Assembly (NCBI GenBank): GCA_946885735.1
Contig: CAMPGW010000004.1
Coordinates: forward strand, 9,195-73,194
From: an uncultured Gammaproteobacteria bacterium
GTDB lineage: Bacteria > Pseudomonadota > Gammaproteobacteria > Xanthomonadales > Xanthomonadaceae
DNA length: 64,000 nt
Reading direction: 5' to 3'
Shown: positions 11,025 through 21,423 of the stretch, one piece after another
Layout: the number at the start of each line of letters is the position of its first letter
Numbering within the stretch: position 1 is the first letter of the stretch
Program-made: the position numbers and the translations under genes
Notes under the pieces: generated by a model
Told to the model about the DNA's origin: nothing
Seen by the model: the letters and a program-made list of their open reading frames with translations, nothing else
Databases searched by the model: none

Positions 11025-11134
11025 CCGTGGGGGTGGGTTCCGGAGGAGCCCGGCCAGGGATGGCCGGGCGGGCCCGACTCGGTGGTCATGGATGACGCGT
11101 CCGAGCTCGGGACCGCAGGAACCCACCCCCACGG
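11025..11134. repeat. Three-way-junction inverted-repeat element, copy 2 (inverted)
   Basis: Outer arms are a perfect 17-bp inverted repeat (CCGTGGGGGTGGGTTCC at 11025-11041, complement at 11118-11134). Inside are a GCCCGGCCA/TGGCCGGGC hairpin and a longer imperfect hairpin around GTCATGGATGAC. Read on the minus strand the order of parts matches copy 1, and the edges of the inner region are identical to it, while the arms and hairpin stems differ in sequence but keep pairing. It lies 25 bases beyond the clpB stop codon, so each of the two convergent genes here has one copy in the same orientation just after its end. Confidence 0.85.
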
Positions 11135-11159
11135 TAGCGCCAAGCCCGGCCGGCAAACG

Positions 11160-13754
<2,595 letters not shown>

Positions 13755-13796
13755 GGGAAGGGATCCGTGTCGGGGGCGCGTTCGCCCATGCTCGGA

Positions 13797-13825
13797 AAAT
13801 GGTGCGGGCCGGCGTCTGATTCAAG
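13797..13825 (-). promoter_or_regulatory. Sigma-32 (heat-shock) type promoter of clpB
   Basis: Reading the minus strand, CTTGAA (13825-13820) is followed after 15 bases by CACCATTT (13804-13797). The sigma-32 consensus is CTTGAAA, 11-16 bases, then CCCCATNT, so the -35 matches 6 of 6 shown and the -10 differs at one informative base. The spacing to the clpB start codon (about 43 bases from the -10) fits a short leader. This is inference from the motif and the known heat-shock control of clpB. Confidence 0.75.
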
Positions 13826-13836
13826 TCAAAACCGGC

Positions 13837-13865
13837 AAAAAAGCGGCGGGCCAGTGCCCGCCGCT
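13837..13865 (-). terminator. Rho-independent terminator of the BON-domain gene
   Basis: On the minus strand a perfect 10-bp stem AGCGGCGGGC / GCCCGCCGCT with a 4-base loop (13842-13865) is followed by a run of T (13842-13837). It lies 25 bases past the stop codon of the BON-domain gene and just upstream of the clpB promoter, separating the two transcripts. Confidence 0.88.
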
Positions 13866-13890
13866 CGCGCCCCCCGAGACGTTCCCGAGC

Positions 13891-15045
13891 TTAGCGCTGG
13901 GACACCGACCCGGCGGTGTCGATGCGCAATCCGCTCGCGTCCACCCGCTTCACGCCGCGCACGCCCTGCGCCAACTCGATCGCCTGGCGCTTGGACGCCG
14001 CGCTGTCGGCGGTGCCGGTCAGCGAGACGACGCCGTCGCGGGCCTCGACGTCGATGTCGTCGGCATCCACGCCGGCGCTCCACATCAGACTGGAGTTGAC
14101 CTTGGCGGCCACCCAGGTGTCGCTCATCGCACGGTCGCCTTCACCGGCTTCGGCCTGCGCGACCTGTCCATTCGGATCCACGCTCAGGCGGTTGTCGACC
14201 CGCACCACGCCCCGCGTGGTCCGCGCCAGCCGCGTCGCGGTGTTCTTCGACGCCTCGGTGTCGGCACGGCCGGTCAGCGTCACCACGCCGTTGCGGGCGC
14301 TGACCTGGATGTCGGTGCCGTCGGTCTGCGCATTCCACAGCAGGCGCGAGTTCACCATCGCCGCCAGGGTGTCGTCGGCCACGCCGCGGGTGAAGCCCGA
14401 GCCGGGCCGGTCATCGATGCGCGACTGCGCCGTGCCATCCATCCTGCGGTTCGCGTCGGTGTCCGTGCCGGTGCTGTTGCGCGTGGTGATCTCGCTGCTG
14501 ACGGTGCTCGATCCGCTATTGGCATAGCTGGACGTGTCGTCCGTGGTCGAAGCGGTCCCATCCGTGCGGCTGGTGTCGCTCTGCATGTCCGTGCGCATCG
14601 GCTCGAACACCGCGACGATCAGCATTGGATCCACCTCGATGCGGTTGTCCACCTGCGTCACGCCCTGGGCGCGCTTGGCGATGCGCTCGGCGAGCAGCTT
14701 GTCCACCGCCGATTCGACCCGGCCGGTCAGCACCGCGCGGTCACCCTGCACGTCCACGCCCAGGCGATAGGCATTCAAGGCCGGGTTGGCGGCGTAGGTG
14801 CCCCAGATCAGGCCTTCGCGGTAGGCATCGCGGCCCTCGCGGCTGGTCTGCGCGTCGTACGGGTTGCCGGTCATGGCGCCCGTGCGCGCCTGGTTCTGGT
14901 TCTGCTGCTGGTTCTGCTGCTGGTTCTGCGGGACCTGGTTCTGCGGGTCCTGGTTCTGCGTCGACTGCGCCATGGCGAATGCGGGCGTCATCAGCACCGC
15001 CATCGCGGCGGCCAGTCGCGTCTTCCTCGCGTTGGTCTTGTTCAT
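13891..15045 (-). CDS. Exported protein with three BON domains and Gln/Asn-rich segment
   Basis: This is a 384-aa protein with ATG 15045 preceded by AAGGAGG and a signal peptide ending near AFAMAQ. Residues about 27-55 are a low-complexity Gln/Asn/Pro tract (QNQ and QQQNQ units). Three BON domains follow: one around residues 75-135 ([14 protein letters not shown]), one around 215-290 ([15 protein letters not shown]) and one around 305-380 ([15 protein letters not shown]). Each has the conserved G-x-V-x-L-x-G core and a V-x-x-V-D-N/D ending. A Ser/Thr-rich linker separates domains 1 and 2. BON domains bind phospholipid or other envelope components in proteins such as OsmY. The long disordered N-terminal tract is unusual. 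The kinase gene is divergent from it. Confidence 0.85.
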   Translation of the reverse strand: MNKTNARKTRLAAAMAVLMTPAFAMAQSTQNQDPQNQVPQNQQQNQQQNQNQARTGAMTGNPYDAQTSREGRDAYREGLIWGTYAANPALNAYRLGVDVQGDRAVLTGRVESAVDKLLAERIAKRAQGVTQVDNRIEVDPMLIVAVFEPMRTDMQSDTSRTDGTASTTDDTSSYANSGSSTVSSEITTRNSTGTDTDANRRMDGTAQSRIDDRPGSGFTRGVADDTLAAMVNSRLLWNAQTDGTDIQVSARNGVVTLTGRADTEASKNTATRLARTTRGVVRVDNRLSVDPNGQVAQAEAGEGDRAMSDTWVAAKVNSSLMWSAGVDADDIDVEARDGVVSLTGTADSAASKRQAIELAQGVRGVKRVDASGLRIDTAGSVSQR

Positions 15046-15235
15046 GGGTTCCTCCTTGTCGAAGCGCCGGTCCCTCGTCGCTCGGCGAAGTGCCGGGAGG
15101 ACCGGCGTTGGGTGAGGCGGCAAGTCCACCCGAAGGTTTCGGGGCGCCTGCCTGACCCAGTCCGGACAGTCTACGCGGCAGCCTCTGAACTCGCGGTTAA
15201 ATGCCGGTTGAACGAACTCGGGCTATGCTCTGCCC

Positions 15236-17971
15236 ATGGCTGCCGATATCCCCTCGATCCCCGGCTACCGCATCCTCCGCGTGCTCGGCCAGGGCGGCAT
15301 GGCGACGGTCTACCTCGCCGAGCAGGAATCGCTGGGCCGGCAGGTCGCGCTGAAGCTGCTGGCGGATCGCTACGCGTCCGACCCGGAAGCCTCCGAGCGC
15401 TTCGTCCGCGAGGCCCGCACCGCAGCACGGCTGGTGCACCGCCACATCGTCGGCGTCCACGACGTCGGCAGCCACGACGGTCGGCCCTACCTGGCGATGG
15501 AGTATCTCCCCGGCGACACCGTGCCGGCCACGCGCACGGCCCCGGCCGAAGCGCTGCAGGCGGTGCGCGAGATCGCGCTGGCGCTCGACCACGCGCACCG
15601 CGAGGGCGTGGTGCACCGCGACATCAAGCCCGAGAACATCCTGCGCCGCGCCGACGGTTCGCACGCGCTGGCGGATTTCGGCATCGCCCGCACCGCCGAT
15701 GCCGCCGCGCCGATGACCCGCGACGGCGTCACCCTCGGCACCCCGCACTACATGAGCCCGGAGCAGCTGCAGGGCAAGCCGCTCGACGGCCGCGCCGACC
15801 TCTACAGCCTCGGCGTGGTGCTCTACCAGTTGCTCACCGGCGCGCTTCCCTACCAGGGCACCGACGGCTGGAGCGTCGGCGTGCAGCACATCAGCGCGCC
15901 GATCCCACGTTTGCCCGCCGAGCTCGCCCGCCTGCAGCCGCTGGTGGACGCGCTGATGGCCAAGGATCCGGCCGATCGCCCGCAGACCGGCGCCGAGGCG
16001 GCGCAGCGGATCGAAGCCGCGCAGGCCGGCCTGACGCCGGGCCTCGCGCAACCGACGCTCGCGCTGCCGACACGCACCCAGGCGCCGCCGCGTCGCGCCG
16101 TGGTGCTGGTGGCTGCAGCCGCCTTGTTCGCCTTCGCCGGCTGGGCCGGCTGGCAATTGCTGGCCAGGCCGGATTCCGCGGCAACGCCGGCGACGGTCGC
16201 CAGCGCCGCGCCCGCCGCGCGCGTGGACCGCAGCATCGCCGTCCTGCCGCTGGCCAACCTCGGCGGAAAGCAGGAGAACGAGTACTTCTCCGACGGCCTC
16301 TCCGAAACCATGCTCGACATGCTGGCCCGCGTGCCCGACCTGCGGGTGATCGCGCGCACCTCCAGCTTCGCCTTCAAGGACCGCAACGAGGACGCGCGCA
16401 AGATCGGCGCCGCGCTCGGCGCCGCACATCTGCTGCAGGGCAGCGTGCAGCAGAGCGGCAACCGCGTGCGCATCACCGCGCAGCTGGTGCGCGCCAGCGA
16501 CGGCGTCAACATCTGGTCGCAAAGTTATGATCGCGAGCTGGCCGACGTCTTCAAGATCCAGGACGAGGTCGCCACCGAAGTCGTCACCGCCCTGCAGGGC
16601 GCCTTGCCACGCGCCGACCGCCAGCGCCTGCTGGCGCCGCGCACCACCAACCTCGCCGCCTACCGCGAATACCTCAAGGGCAATGCCCTGCTACGACTGC
16701 GCCGGGTGGACGAGCTGCGTGAAGCCCTGCAGCATTTCGAGAAGGCCATCGCGCTGGACCCGGCCTACGCCGCCGCGCACGTGGGTGCGGCCAATGCGCT
16801 GATCCTTCTCGAGACGCACGCGGGACTCACGCCGGAGGAAGAAAAGGAACGCGAGCGGCTGATCGCGCGCGCCCTCGAGCTCGACCCGGACTCGGGCGAG
16901 GCACACATCGCCCGCGCCGCCCTGTTCCAGTTCAAGGATCCGGTGGCGGCGGAACGCCTGTTCAAACGCGGCCTCGAGCTCTCTCCCAACTACGCGACCG
17001 GCTGGCAGTGGTACTCCGAACTGCTCAGCAACGACCTGGGGCGGTCCGAGGAAGCCCTGCCGGCGATCCAGCGCGCCGTGCAGCTCGACCCGCTCGCGCC
17101 GATCATCCTGGCCGAGCTGGCGCGCGTGTACCAAACCCTGGGTCGCAACGACGATGCGGTTCGCGTCGCCGAAGACCTGACCCGCCGCTTTCCCAAGTTC
17201 CCGCAGGGCCACGCGCTGGTCGCCGACCTGAGGCTCTGGCGCGGCGACCTGGCGGGCGCGCTACGCGCACAGGAACGCCGCATCGCCACCGATCCCTCTT
17301 CCGTGCGCGCGCGCATCGCCCGCTGCGGCACCTTGCTGGAGGTCGGCGCGCTCGATGCGGCGCGCCGCTGTCGCGATGCACTGGGTGGCCATCCGGATGC
17401 GCAGCGCTGGATCCAGGACTTCGAGGTGTCGAGCGCCCTGATGAAGGGCGACCTCGACGCGGCCGAGCGCGGCGTGGACGCCAATCCGAGCCCGGAGCCC
17501 TGGCAGAAGGCCTGGCTGTTGCGCATGCGCGGCCGGCCAGCCGAGGCGATGGAACTCTATCGGCAGCTGTGGCCGCAGTACCTGGCGCAGCCGCTCGGCA
17601 CGCCGACGGTGTCCTCGCCTTACGACGCGATCGATTCCGCGGCGGCCTTGATGGACCTCGGGCGGCGCGAGCAGGCGGAGGCGTTGCTGCGCTACGTGCT
17701 CGACGCCACCGCGTCGCGGCCGCGCACCGGGCGGGTCGGCCGCGGCTGGTCGGAGGTGTTCGCGCATACCTTGCTGGGGGAGCCGCTGCAGGCCTGCCGC
17801 GTGATCGAGACGGCAGCCACGGAGCGTTACGTCAGCAGCCACCTGATGCTCGCGCACGACAGGGACCTGGCGCCCCTGCGCCGCCACGCCTGCTTCGCGC
17901 CCGCCTACGCCAAGGTACAGGCCGAGGCCCGCCGACAGGTCGCCGAAGCCGAGAAGGCCGGCCTGCTCTAG
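15236..17971 (+). CDS. Membrane Ser/Thr protein kinase with TPR receptor region
   Basis: This is a 911-aa protein. Residues 11-265 are a Hanks-type kinase with all key residues: [12 protein letters not shown] glycine loop, Lys40 (VALK), catalytic Asp129 in [15 protein letters not shown] Asp147 and [11 protein letters not shown] single membrane helix spans about 288-310. The extracytoplasmic part begins with a domain like those after bacterial kinases and adenylate cyclases ([49 protein letters not shown], about 332-460). TPR-like helical repeats follow (for example [18 protein letters not shown]) to the C-terminus. This is a PknB-type sensor kinase layout; ligand and targets are unknown. It is divergent from the BON-domain gene and ends 3 bases before the pgeF stop, convergently. 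Confidence 0.9.
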   Translation: MAADIPSIPGYRILRVLGQGGMATVYLAEQESLGRQVALKLLADRYASDPEASERFVREARTAARLVHRHIVGVHDVGSHDGRPYLAMEYLPGDTVPATRTAPAEALQAVREIALALDHAHREGVVHRDIKPENILRRADGSHALADFGIARTADAAAPMTRDGVTLGTPHYMSPEQLQGKPLDGRADLYSLGVVLYQLLTGALPYQGTDGWSVGVQHISAPIPRLPAELARLQPLVDALMAKDPADRPQTGAEAAQRIEAAQAGLTPGLAQPTLALPTRTQAPPRRAVVLVAAAALFAFAGWAGWQLLARPDSAATPATVASAAPAARVDRSIAVLPLANLGGKQENEYFSDGLSETMLDMLARVPDLRVIARTSSFAFKDRNEDARKIGAALGAAHLLQGSVQQSGNRVRITAQLVRASDGVNIWSQSYDRELADVFKIQDEVATEVVTALQGALPRADRQRLLAPRTTNLAAYREYLKGNALLRLRRVDELREALQHFEKAIALDPAYAAAHVGAANALILLETHAGLTPEEEKERERLIARALELDPDSGEAHIARAALFQFKDPVAAERLFKRGLELSPNYATGWQWYSELLSNDLGRSEEALPAIQRAVQLDPLAPIILAELARVYQTLGRNDDAVRVAEDLTRRFPKFPQGHALVADLRLWRGDLAGALRAQERRIATDPSSVRARIARCGTLLEVGALDAARRCRDALGGHPDAQRWIQDFEVSSALMKGDLDAAERGVDANPSPEPWQKAWLLRMRGRPAEAMELYRQLWPQYLAQPLGTPTVSSPYDAIDSAAALMDLGRREQAEALLRYVLDATASRPRTGRVGRGWSEVFAHTLLGEPLQACRVIETAATERYVSSHLMLAHDRDLAPLRRHACFAPAYAKVQAEARRQVAEAEKAGLL

Positions 17972-17974
17972 CCT

Positions 17975-18724
17975 TCAGTCCGACCCGAGCCAGACCAGGC
18001 TGGCCATGCGCCCACTCACGCCATCGCGGCGGTGGGAGAAAAACCGCGCCGGATCGCCGATCGTGTCGAACGAACCGCCGTACACGGCCTGCACGCCCAC
18101 CGCGCGCAGCCGACGCCGCGCCAGCATCGGCAGGTCCACGCGCCAGTGGCCGGGCCGGGTTTCGGCGAAGGCTACCGCGGCCCCCGAATCCGCATCCACG
18201 AAGGCCGAGCGCACGTCTTCGCCGATTTCATACGACGCCGGTCCCGCGGCCGGGCCCAGCCACGCCATCAGCGAACCCGGCGCTGCCTGCATCGCCGCCA
18301 CCGTCGCTTCCAGCACGCCGCCGGCCAGCCCGCGCCAGCCTGCATGCGCGGCGGCCACCTCTTCGCCGGCCATGTCGCAGAACAATACCGGCAGGCAATC
18401 CGCGGTCAGGATCGCCAGCACCACGCCGGACTTGCCGGTGACGGACGCATCGGCGACGGGCTCGTCCACGTGCCACGGCGGCCCATCCACGCGCAGCACG
18501 CCGGCGCCATGCACCTGCTGCAACCATGCGGGTTCAGCAGGTAGCGCCAGCAGCTCGCGCAACGCGCGCCGGTTCTCGCGCGCATTCGCAGGCTCGTCGC
18601 CGCAGCGCAGCCCCAGGTTGAAGTCGTCGAACGGCGCGGGCGACGCCCCTGCGCCATGCCGCAGCGTGCTGCAGGCGCGCACCCGCGGCGGCGCGGGCCA
18701 GTCGGGCGTCAGGAAGGCGCCCAT
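17975..18724 (-). CDS. pgeF: PgeF/YfiH, peptidoglycan editing and laccase-domain protein
   Basis: This is a 249-aa protein of the YfiH/PgeF (Cu-oxidase_4, DUF152) family. In E. coli the protein removes faulty peptidoglycan precursors containing L-Ser in place of L-Ala; other members have been reported as purine nucleoside enzymes. The metal site motifs are present: QQVHGAGVLRV near residue 63, LTADCLPVLFCD near 105 and AAHAGWRGLAGGVLE near 122. Its start is 6 bases after the rluD stop, the common rluD-yfiH pairing in proteobacteria. It is likely translationally linked to rluD. Confidence 0.9.
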   Translation of the reverse strand: MGAFLTPDWPAPPRVRACSTLRHGAGASPAPFDDFNLGLRCGDEPANARENRRALRELLALPAEPAWLQQVHGAGVLRVDGPPWHVDEPVADASVTGKSGVVLAILTADCLPVLFCDMAGEEVAAAHAGWRGLAGGVLEATVAAMQAAPGSLMAWLGPAAGPASYEIGEDVRSAFVDADSGAAVAFAETRPGHWRVDLPMLARRRLRAVGVQAVYGGSFDTIGDPARFFSHRRDGVSGRMASLVWLGSD

Positions 18725-18730
18725 CCGCGC

Positions 18731-19762
18731 CTAACCGGTGAAGGCGGCCGTATCGGCCCGCAGGGTCGCCACCAGCGCCTGCATGTCGGCCGGCATCGGC
18801 GATTCGGTGGTGATCTCTTCGCCGCTGGCCGGATGGCGGAAGCTCAGCTTCTCGGCGTGCAGGGCCTGGCGCCGGAAGGTGCGCAGCGCCTCCACCAGCT
18901 CCGGCGTCGCCGCCTTCGGCAACCTGAAGCTGCCGCCGTACAGCGGATCGCCGATCAGCGGGTGGCGGGCGTGCGCCATGTGCACGCGGATCTGGTGGGT
19001 GCGGCCGGTCTCCAGGCGGCACTCGACCAGGGTGTGCGCACGGAAGCGCTCGCGCACGCGGTAATGCGTCACTGCGTCCTTGCCCTGGCCTTCCTTCACC
19101 ACCGCCTGTCGCACGCGGTCGGTGGGGTGGCGGCCGATCGGCGCGTTCACCGTGCTGCCGGCGATCATCGGACCCACGACCACCGCCACGTACTGGCGAT
19201 GCACCTCGCGGCCCGACAGCTGCTCGATCAGGCCCGCGTGCGCGCGCAGCGAGCGCGCCACCACCATCAGGCCCGAGGTGTCCTTGTCGAGGCGGTGGAC
19301 GATGCCCGCGCGTGGCAGTTCAGCCAGCTTCGGGTCGAAGTGCAGCAAGGCGTTGACCAGGGTGCCGCGCGGGTTGCCGGCGCCCGGATGCACCACCAGC
19401 CCGGCCGGCTTGTCGATCACCAGCACGTCGGCGTCCTGGTAACGGATCTCCAGCGGGATGTCCTCGGCCTCCGAACGCGTCTCCACGCTGGTGCGCAGGC
19501 TCACCGTCACCGTCTCGCCGCCGCGGACCGGGTCACGCGGGCGCACGGCCTGGCCGTCGAGCAGGGCGTCGCCCGCCTTGATCCATTCAGCCAGGCGCGA
19601 CCGGGAGAACTCCGGGAACATCTCGGCGAGGGCCTGGTCGAAGCGTCGGCCGGCCAATTCAACCGGCACGGCGGCCTCCTGCAGCTCGAAATCGCCGTCC
19701 TCCGGCTCGCCTTCCATGGGGTGCGCTGCGGACGGGTCCGCGGGGGTGTTTGCTGGGTTCAT
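18731..19762 (-). CDS. rluD: RluD, 23S rRNA pseudouridine synthase
   Basis: RluD forms the pseudouridines in helix 69 of 23S rRNA (1911, 1915 and 1917 in E. coli). The 343-aa protein has an acidic N-terminal extension of about 30 residues, then an S4 RNA-binding domain ([23 protein letters not shown], split around residues 38-60). The catalytic domain has the RluA-family motif [14 protein letters not shown] with its catalytic Asp near residue 160. The C-terminal [20 protein letters not shown] block is also typical. It is divergent from bamD with 49 bases between starts, an arrangement conserved in many gammaproteobacteria. Confidence 0.94.
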   Translation of the reverse strand: MNPANTPADPSAAHPMEGEPEDGDFELQEAAVPVELAGRRFDQALAEMFPEFSRSRLAEWIKAGDALLDGQAVRPRDPVRGGETVTVSLRTSVETRSEAEDIPLEIRYQDADVLVIDKPAGLVVHPGAGNPRGTLVNALLHFDPKLAELPRAGIVHRLDKDTSGLMVVARSLRAHAGLIEQLSGREVHRQYVAVVVGPMIAGSTVNAPIGRHPTDRVRQAVVKEGQGKDAVTHYRVRERFRAHTLVECRLETGRTHQIRVHMAHARHPLIGDPLYGGSFRLPKAATPELVEALRTFRRQALHAEKLSFRHPASGEEITTESPMPADMQALVATLRADTAAFTG

Positions 19763-19811
19763 GCGTTATTATCCCCCACTCCCGACCTACCCGCCCAGGC
19801 AGACGTCCTCG

Positions 19812-20657
19812 ATGATGCGTTCCCACGGCTTCTTGCGCTTCGCCCTCCTCCTCGCGCTGGTGCTGGCCCTGCCGGGCTGCAAGACGGTCGGCGGCTGGTT
19901 CGGGAAAGGATCCCAGGACAAGACCGAGACGCTGCCGGTCGAGCAGCTGTACGCCGAGGCCAAGGAAAACCTGGACGACCGCGACTTCGCCGACGCCAAC
20001 CGCTATTACGGGCGCCTGATCGCGCGTTTCCCGTTCGGCCCCTATTCCGAGCAGGCCCAGCTCGAACAGGCTTACGCCCTGTACAAGAGCGGCAAGCCGG
20101 AGGACGCCACCTCGGCCATCGAGCGCTTCATCCGCACCTATCCGCGCCACCCGCACATCGATTACGCCTACTACCTCAAGGCGGTGATCAACTTCGACCG
20201 CAACGTCACCTTCTTCACCCGGGTCTTCCGCTCGGACGTGTCGGCGCGTGACCTCAACGGGCCGACGCAGAGCTACAACGACTTCGCCGACGTCATCAGC
20301 CGTTACCCGAACAGCCGCTACGCCGCCGACGCGCGCCAGCGCATGGTGTACCTGCGCAACCAACTGGCCCGGCACGAGCGCAACGTCGGCCTGTACTACT
20401 ACCGTCGCGGCGCCTACGTGGCCGCGGCCGGCCGCGGCAAGTACCTGCTCGAGGCCTACCCGCGTTCGGAATACCAGGCCGATGCCGTGGCGCTGATGGC
20501 GGCCTCCTACAAGGCCCTTGGCCAGAAGCAGCTGGCCGACGACGCGGCCGCGGTACTCAAGCTCAACGCGCCGGACCATCCGTACCTGGCGGGCGAATGG
20601 CCCCGCGAGCGCGGCGTGTGGCGCCGGCTCAATCCCTTCAAGGGCGAGCTGAAGTAG
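19812..20657 (+). CDS. bamD: BamD, outer-membrane assembly lipoprotein
   Basis: BamD is the essential lipoprotein of the BAM complex that inserts beta-barrels into the outer membrane. ATG 19812 (an adjacent ATG at 19815 is equally possible) gives 281 aa with a lipoprotein signal MMRSHGFLRFALLLALVL followed by lipobox LPGC, so Cys23 is the acylated residue. The TPR-type body shows PVEQLYAEAKENLDDRDFA, RFPFGPYSEQAQLEQAYALY (split), FIRTYPRHPHIDYAYYLKA and SRYPNSRYAADARQRM, all hallmarks of BamD/ComL. It is divergent from rluD. Confidence 0.95.
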   Translation: MMRSHGFLRFALLLALVLALPGCKTVGGWFGKGSQDKTETLPVEQLYAEAKENLDDRDFADANRYYGRLIARFPFGPYSEQAQLEQAYALYKSGKPEDATSAIERFIRTYPRHPHIDYAYYLKAVINFDRNVTFFTRVFRSDVSARDLNGPTQSYNDFADVISRYPNSRYAADARQRMVYLRNQLARHERNVGLYYYRRGAYVAAAGRGKYLLEAYPRSEYQADAVALMAASYKALGQKQLADDAAAVLKLNAPDHPYLAGEWPRERGVWRRLNPFKGELK

Positions 20658-20680
20658 GGTTGGGCCTGCGTTGGGCGGCC

Positions 20681-20788
20681 ACGGACGGGCGGTGTCCCTC
20701 GTCGGGGGACGCCGTGAATACGTCCTTGTAGGCTCGTCGGCGCCATCCATGGCGCCGAAGCCCCCGCTGAGGGACACCGCCCGCCCGT
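20681..20788. repeat. Inverted-repeat element, copy 3
   Basis: Outer arms are a 20-bp inverted repeat with one mismatch (ACGGACGGGCGGTGTCCCTC at 20681-20700, partner at 20769-20788). The centre has the hairpin CGGCGCCATCCATGGCGCCG (20738-20757), built on the same CCATCCATGG core as copy 1. A second inner part reads GGGGACGCCGTGAATACGTCC. It lies in the gap between convergent bamD and lipocalin genes, as copies 1 and 2 lie between convergent genes, so it may act as a two-way terminator. Confidence 0.75.
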
Positions 20789-20821
20789 GACCACCCACCG
20801 CCGGATGTGTGTGGGGTGTGT

Positions 20822-21373
20822 TTACTTCACGTCCGGGCTGATCAGCAGTTCCGCGACGGGATAGCCACGGCGCTTGGCGCGATTCCTGATGTCGTCGAAG
20901 GTAGCTTTGTCGAGCGCCGGGGTTCTCGAGAGGATCCACATCGCGTCGCGGTCGGGGCCGCCTACGACGGCCCAGCGGTAGTCGGGGTCGAGATCCACGA
21001 CCCAGTAGTCGGCCCAGACCGCGGGAATCCAGCTGAGCCATTCCGGGCCGAAACGTACCTCCAGGGCGCCGGGCTTGCCGGGCACGGGGCGGGCTTCACC
21101 GAGGGCGCGCTGGGTCTTGCCGTCTTTCGTGCGGCAGGCGTTGTCCACGGTGATATTGCCGTCGGGCTGGCGCGTGTAAGTCGCCGTCACGTCCGCCACG
21201 CACTTGCGCTGGAAGTACATCGGCAGGCGCGCGACCTCGTGCCAGCGGCCTTCGTAGCGGGCGAGGTCGAGGGCGGGCACGGGGGTGTTGGGCAGTGGCG
21301 CCGCGGACGCGGTCGCCGCGAGAAGCATCAGCGTGGAAAGGAGCATGAGCGGCCTCGCTTCAGACGGGGCCAC
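20822..21373 (-). CDS. Lipocalin family protein (Blc-like)
   Basis: This is a 183-aa exported lipocalin, most like bacterial Blc. The start is a GTG at 21373 with GGAGG six bases upstream; the later ATG at 21346 lacks such a site. The signal sequence (LMLLSTLMLLAATASAAPLP) has no Cys at the cleavage site, so unlike E. coli Blc this one is probably a soluble periplasmic protein and not an outer-membrane lipoprotein. The lipocalin fold shows in LARYEGRWHEVARLPMYFQ (GxW motif near residue 42), the YWVVDLDPDYRWAVVGGPD segment and the closing ILSRTP with an Arg. Blc-type proteins bind lysophospholipids or fatty acids. It starts 50 bases after nadE on the same strand. Confidence 0.88.
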   Translation of the reverse strand: MAPSEARPLMLLSTLMLLAATASAAPLPNTPVPALDLARYEGRWHEVARLPMYFQRKCVADVTATYTRQPDGNITVDNACRTKDGKTQRALGEARPVPGKPGALEVRFGPEWLSWIPAVWADYWVVDLDPDYRWAVVGGPDRDAMWILSRTPALDKATFDDIRNRAKRRGYPVAELLISPDVK

Positions 21374-21423
21374 CAGTTTCCTCCGATCGGCATGAAGCGG
21401 ACTTTCACAAGCCTGAGCGCTGG

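Noticed and set aside
14880..14960. The Gln/Asn coding tract as a possible CRISPR or satellite array
   Set aside because: The CTGGTTCTGC-type repetition is explained by Gln/Asn codon runs inside the BON-domain gene, and there are no spacers.
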